A DNA stretch of 64,000 nucleotides from the NCBI GenBank assembly GCA_018350325.1, contig JAEVLN010000010.1, positions 186,001-250,000 of the forward strand. The letters run 5' to 3'. The notes below the pieces were generated by a model, which was not told where the DNA came from, did no database searches, and saw only the letters and a program-made list of their open reading frames with translations. This document shows, piece after piece, positions 60,023-64,000 of the stretch (positions are counted from its first letter, which is position 1; each line of letters begins with the position of its first letter). The DNA comes from Globodera rostochiensis (lineage: Eukaryota > Nematoda > Chromadorea > Rhabditida > Heteroderidae). The position numbers and the translations under genes are program-made.

Positions 60023-61268
60023 AATACGCACCTGCGTCTGCGGGCCAGCAGATCAGCAGGCCCATTTCATTTTGGATAGGAAAAGAAAAAAGTTAAGACA
60101 AAAAAAAACACTTACCACCGGTACCCATTTTTTGTGAAGCTCAAATATTTGTGAATTACAATTATTTTAAAAGAATTCTTACGTCTAAAAAATTATTGAA
60201 TTTTTGCCACTAATAAATAGGTAATAAATAACAATTTAAGGGCCAAACATTGCCGATAAGAATGGAAGTGATTAGAGAAGAATTACATATAAATAAATAT
60301 AAATATACACTGTTATGAAAGTGTTTTTAAGGGAAATGACATTTTCAAGGTTAGGGGGCTGGATTTATGGATAAAAAAAATTGACAAATATTAATAAAAA
60401 ATTTTGGGGTAAGAAAAAAGCCTATTTTCAGGGATGTATTTTTTATAAATTGAAAAAGCTTTATTTAGGGGTTGGTATTGTTATTGCAAATTCTTTTAAA
60501 ACGGCAAAATAATGGATTAGTTTAAGACCTATTTTTTAAATCTTTTTTGGCAAACGGCTTTTTGCAAAAAGCATTGATTTTGATTAAAGTTTACAAATTC
60601 TGTTTTGTATTTTAGAAATAAACAAAAATAAAAATCCTTAAAATTTAAGGACTATTTTTTAAATCTTTTTTGATTGCAAAAGGCTTTTTATTTATGAATT
60701 TTTTTTGAATTCTGTTTCCGGACATTTTGTCTGATTTTGCTACCGAACCTTTTGTAGTCGGTCGATTTTCCCAATTGTTTAGAATCAGACAAAATGTCTG
60801 AAGACAAAGATTAAATTTATTCATAAATTAAATTTCATTAAAATATTAGTTAAAATGTTCCATCAATTTATTTGTAAAAAAAAAAGTTCAAAAAAAAATC
60901 CTGTTGTGTCCTTGTCCGATAGGGTTAACAACAATTGAAGAATAAATTTTATTGAAGAATAAATAAATTAACAAATGGTGGACGGAGGTCAAGTTTGGTT
61001 GGGAGTTGAATAATAATAGAAGTGAAAGGACCGAGGGAGCGGGGGAGTAAGAGTGGAGGAAAAATGATATGTAATCAATGGGTCAATCGATAAAACGGAA
61101 CGCCAAGGATGACCGTTCCTCTCCAACAGATCCTAAATTTGCACATGAGTTCAAAAAATAATTATCATATGTAATTGTAATTGCCATTTATCCATCATTT
61201 TTAACAATCAAATCATTTTGTGAATTTTATGAACAATTTATTTATCATTCTTTCTCTTAAATTCTCAA
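60023..61268. other. AT-rich intergenic interval
   Basis: Long AT-rich stretch with imperfect repeats around gactattttttaaatcttttttg (60520-60680) and gacaaaatgtctga (60720-60800). No exon supported. Confidence 0.5.
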
Positions 61269-62082
61269 TTATCCCTGCCGCTGGCTCAAACCGTTCAGTG
61301 CCGCGATGAGTTGTTGGATTAGAGCAGCGACAGAAGCTAAGCCTGAAATAAAAAATAAAATATTAATAAAAATAAATTTCAGCCATTAATTATTTTATCT
61401 TAGTTTGTGTATTTACTTTTTTTAATTGAGCCAGTATTATTTTTATTAGCTCGGTGTCAATGCAAAAAATACTTTTTAACAATTTACTTGGGGCAGATGT
61501 AGTCGGGCTTGAGGTTGAAGTTGAACTTGGAGTAGTTGAGGTTGAAGTTGAACTGGTTGAAGTAGACGAACTTGTTGAGCTTGTTGTTGAACTTGGAATA
61601 GTTGAGGTTGAAGTTGAAGGAGTGGTTGAAGTTGAAGTTGAACTTGGAGTAGTTGAGGTTGAAGTTGAACTGGTTGAAGTAGACGAACTTGTTGAGCTTG
61701 TTGTTGAACTTGGAATAGTTGAGGTTGAAGCTGAAGGAGTGGTTGAAGTTGAACTGGTTGAAGTCGACATTGTACTTGTTGAGCTTGGTGTTGAAGTTGA
61801 TGACGTTGAACTGCTCGAAGTCGTGTCAAAACAGTCGAAAGTTGACCAAGCCCATGGCCAATTTGTGGTCGAGCAATTACCGGACATTTTCCATGGCCAA
61901 TGCCGCATTTTGTTATTCCAATGCTGCGGCATTGAGCCGCCCTCTCCTCCACCGCCACTACCACCACCACCGAATCCACCGCCGCCGCCGCCACGACCAC
62001 CGAATGGCATCATCCAAAAAGCATCGGACACCAAAAGCAACGGAAGCACAAATAAAATCATTTTTTCGACAAAATTCATCAT
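61269..62082 (-). CDS. Secreted Gly-rich and Ser/Thr-rich mucin-like protein
   Basis: Two minus-strand exons (62082-61488 and 61342-61269) joined in phase 1 by a GT-AG intron. The start is the first of two adjacent ATGs at 62082, giving a signal peptide (MMNFVEKMILFVLPLLLVSDA). A short Gly-rich block (GGRGGGGGGFGGGGSGG) and a Trp/Cys segment (HWPWKMSGNCSTTNWPWAW) follow. Next comes a ~110-residue low-complexity domain of Ser, Thr and Pro (STSTTPSTSTSTIPSSTTSS), duplicated internally at about 61520-61720. The second exon adds a hydrophobic helix and ends LNGLSQRQG. The Ser/Thr domain is a likely O-glycosylation target, so a surface-coat, cuticle or gland product is plausible but not proven. 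The open frame continuing past the donor is intron. Confidence 0.75.
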
Positions 62083-63870
62083 CTTTAATATGTTTTTCAA
62101 ATGCTAAAAATCAAAAAGAATTAACAAAAAATCATTGATAATATTTAGGAAATTATGAAAACTTTTTAATGAAAGAGCCAATGAATGCTTATTTATATTC
62201 ATTTTATTTTAATAAAATGACGTTAATAAACGTAATTGTGCCCAAATGATCAGCTTTGGTTTACTTATTATTTGCACAACATCCAACTTCATTTCAAAGT
62301 CAGTTTTTGAAAAATTTGCTTATTTCAAATGTGTACAATTGAATAAATATAAATGCAATAATTAAATCAAAAAATTGTTCACAAATCAGTACCCAAGGAA
62401 AACGCGATCATGATACACAATATGTATGCTAAACAAGTTCTTCTTTTTTTCCTAATTCATTGTTATGGTTTCATTTTTTTATCTTGAAAAATTGCACTTG
62501 TTCACTTCCCAATATATATATAATTTACATCATTAATTTTTAGGCGAATTTTTTCAGAAGGAATTTTCTCCACAAATCAATCCTAGGCGTCACATTTTGT
62601 GTTCTATCCGAGACTAGCAGGGCCCGCTATCTCTAGCCTTGGATTTCGTTGTTGGGTGGTCCGACAAGCGCCGCTGGCAACATTTTTTTATATTTGTTAA
62701 GAAAATTGCGCAAATCGGCGCCAAGAAAATTTTGAATTTTTAACTCAATTTGTTGAGATTTGTAACAAACATAATACGATAATTTTTAAAGCTATTAGGT
62801 CTTTGGTCACCCTGAGTAGAGCGTCATGTGTTGTTCTCATTGTACGGCTTGACAATACGCACAAATAGACCCGCCCGCTTCACCACACACGCTCGGCAGT
62901 GGCAATTTGTGGTTTTCGCCTTTGAAGAGCCGTAAAACATATTTGACACGTTCATAATTATAATTTTCAACGCCAGAGGGCAATTTATTAATACGTAATA
63001 ATGTCGTGGCTACATGCAATTTGACGCGACTGTTTATTCTACCATTCACAACCCGTTGTCATTGGCCTCATAATTAGCTTACGGGTGTATCCATCGGGTT
63101 ACCTTGGCACAACGTTGTTCGGCTCATTTATTCTTGAGGGTACATTCAATATGTAATTTTGCGCATGCTTATCAATTTAAATAACAAAAATTTTAACAAC
63201 ATATTTTTAGGGGAAATTTTCAATTCGCCATTTTTCTCTTCTGGTTTTGAATAGGTATGTCAGTTTAACAAATATTTCGACACAAATCTTATGAAACCAT
63301 CCAAAAGGGATGCTCGTTAATATAAAGACTATTTGTGAATTATTGTTAGAAGATGACATCATTTTTAATTATAGTTTTATTTTTGACATCATAAATATTC
63401 CTAATATTTTATATTTTTGGAAATGATTTCCGTCAAATGCTATTTTCGCTAGATTAACGGGGAAACGTCCAAAAAAATCACCACTTAGTGCTTCGACAGA
63501 AAGAGTCTTTTTTGTTTTAAGCAAATCTCGCTTATAATAAGATTCGTTTTGCCACATAAATGTCAGTGAATGTTTTTGACACATTCGCCGAATATCCATT
63601 TTCGTCCCCCTTTTATACACACTGACTTTTCGGAAAATGCCAATAATTGGTGGAAATCAGAAAATATGTAAGCCCAAAAAGAGATTTAAAGCCAAATAGC
63701 TCAGAGACCCTCAAAATTCATTCATCGCCTTTTAAATTGGCCCAAAGGGTTATCGGTATTTCGGTAAAAATACTCGATAATACCGAAAAATACCGCGGTA
63801 CTACCGTACCGTGCTGCACTAGTGCATTCAACCGCCAAATATTTTTTTCCACTGCCCGATTTGTACACGC
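62083..63870. other. Mostly non-coding interval
   Basis: AT-rich. A degenerate relative of the hAT MITE core appears at about 62665-62775 (gacaagcgccgctggcaac; ctcaatttgttgagattt). A minus-strand open frame at 62837-63049 (KLPSGVENYNYERVKYVL) has no splice or family support. Confidence 0.4.
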
Positions 63871-64000
63871 GCTGTTTTGTCGTGTGTTTTTTCTAAGAGT
63901 CTGTGTTTTGTCGTTTTTGTGAGAGTCTGTGTCTTGTCGTTTTTGTGAGAGTCTGTGTTTTGTCGTTTTTGTGAGAGTCTGTGTTTTGTCGTTTTTGTGA
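63871..64000. repeat. Tandem repeat running off the window end
   Basis: About five copies of a 26-bp unit gtgttttgtcgtttttgtga plus gagtct, continuing to the last base. The true length of the array cannot be seen. Confidence 0.85.

Noticed and set aside
61454..62107. Plus-strand Val/Glu-rich open frame
   Set aside because: Reverse-strand shadow of the Ser/Thr-rich repeat of the mucin-like gene.

Overview
The window looks like nuclear DNA of a plant-parasitic tylenchid nematode, most likely a cyst nematode (Heteroderidae, Globodera/Heterodera type). This is an inference from several things seen together: AT-rich DNA, many short exons, tiny introns, repeated use of GC-AG introns, an innexin, a SPRY-domain gene of the kind expanded in cyst nematodes, and dense small DNA transposons. 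No prokaryotic operons, CRISPR arrays or rRNA genes are visible. All multi-exon models were assembled by eye from splice signals, reading phase and family motifs, so exon ends are provisional.

Layout. At 0-1.5 kb is an intron-poor GC-rich gene of unknown function with an SGNH-like core and an RGG-like tail. At 1.95-8.5 kb is a many-exon protein joining a stonustoxin-like N-terminal region, a zinc-ribbon segment and an AIG1-like G domain. After a gene-poor gap, 10.8-12.6 kb is a secreted protein of unknown family and 12.6-13.6 kb a short unknown gene with a foldback transposon in its last intron. At 14.5-19.3 kb is the most striking gene, an NFAT5-like Rel-homology transcription factor with a hAT-type MITE in one intron. 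At 20.2-21.0 kb is a second foldback element. At 22.7-23.6 kb is an acireductone-dioxygenase-like protein in which all four metal ligands are replaced. A 2.1-kb minisatellite fills 24.2-26.3 kb.

From 27.6 to 37.4 kb the minus strand carries a poly(A)-polymerase-like gene with a long novel N-terminal part, then fragments of unknown helical or secreted proteins. On the plus strand, 38.1-40.2 kb encodes a membrane-anchored SPRY protein and 43.7-46.9 kb a complete 14-exon innexin, preceded by long polypyrimidine minisatellite DNA. From 48.2 to 58.2 kb the minus strand carries two large unknown genes. One starts with a signal peptide and contains four copies of a novel two-cysteine domain separated by Ser/Lys-rich linkers, nearly all in phase-1 exons. 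At 61.3-62.1 kb (minus) is a secreted Gly-rich plus Ser/Thr-rich mucin-like protein.

Between and inside these genes sit at least a dozen very small inverted-repeat elements (85-450 bp), several with exact 8-bp target duplications. Many have interiors built from iterations of one short word. The genes do not form a common pathway; the recurrent theme is lineage-specific, repeat-rich gene architecture with heavy MITE activity in introns.
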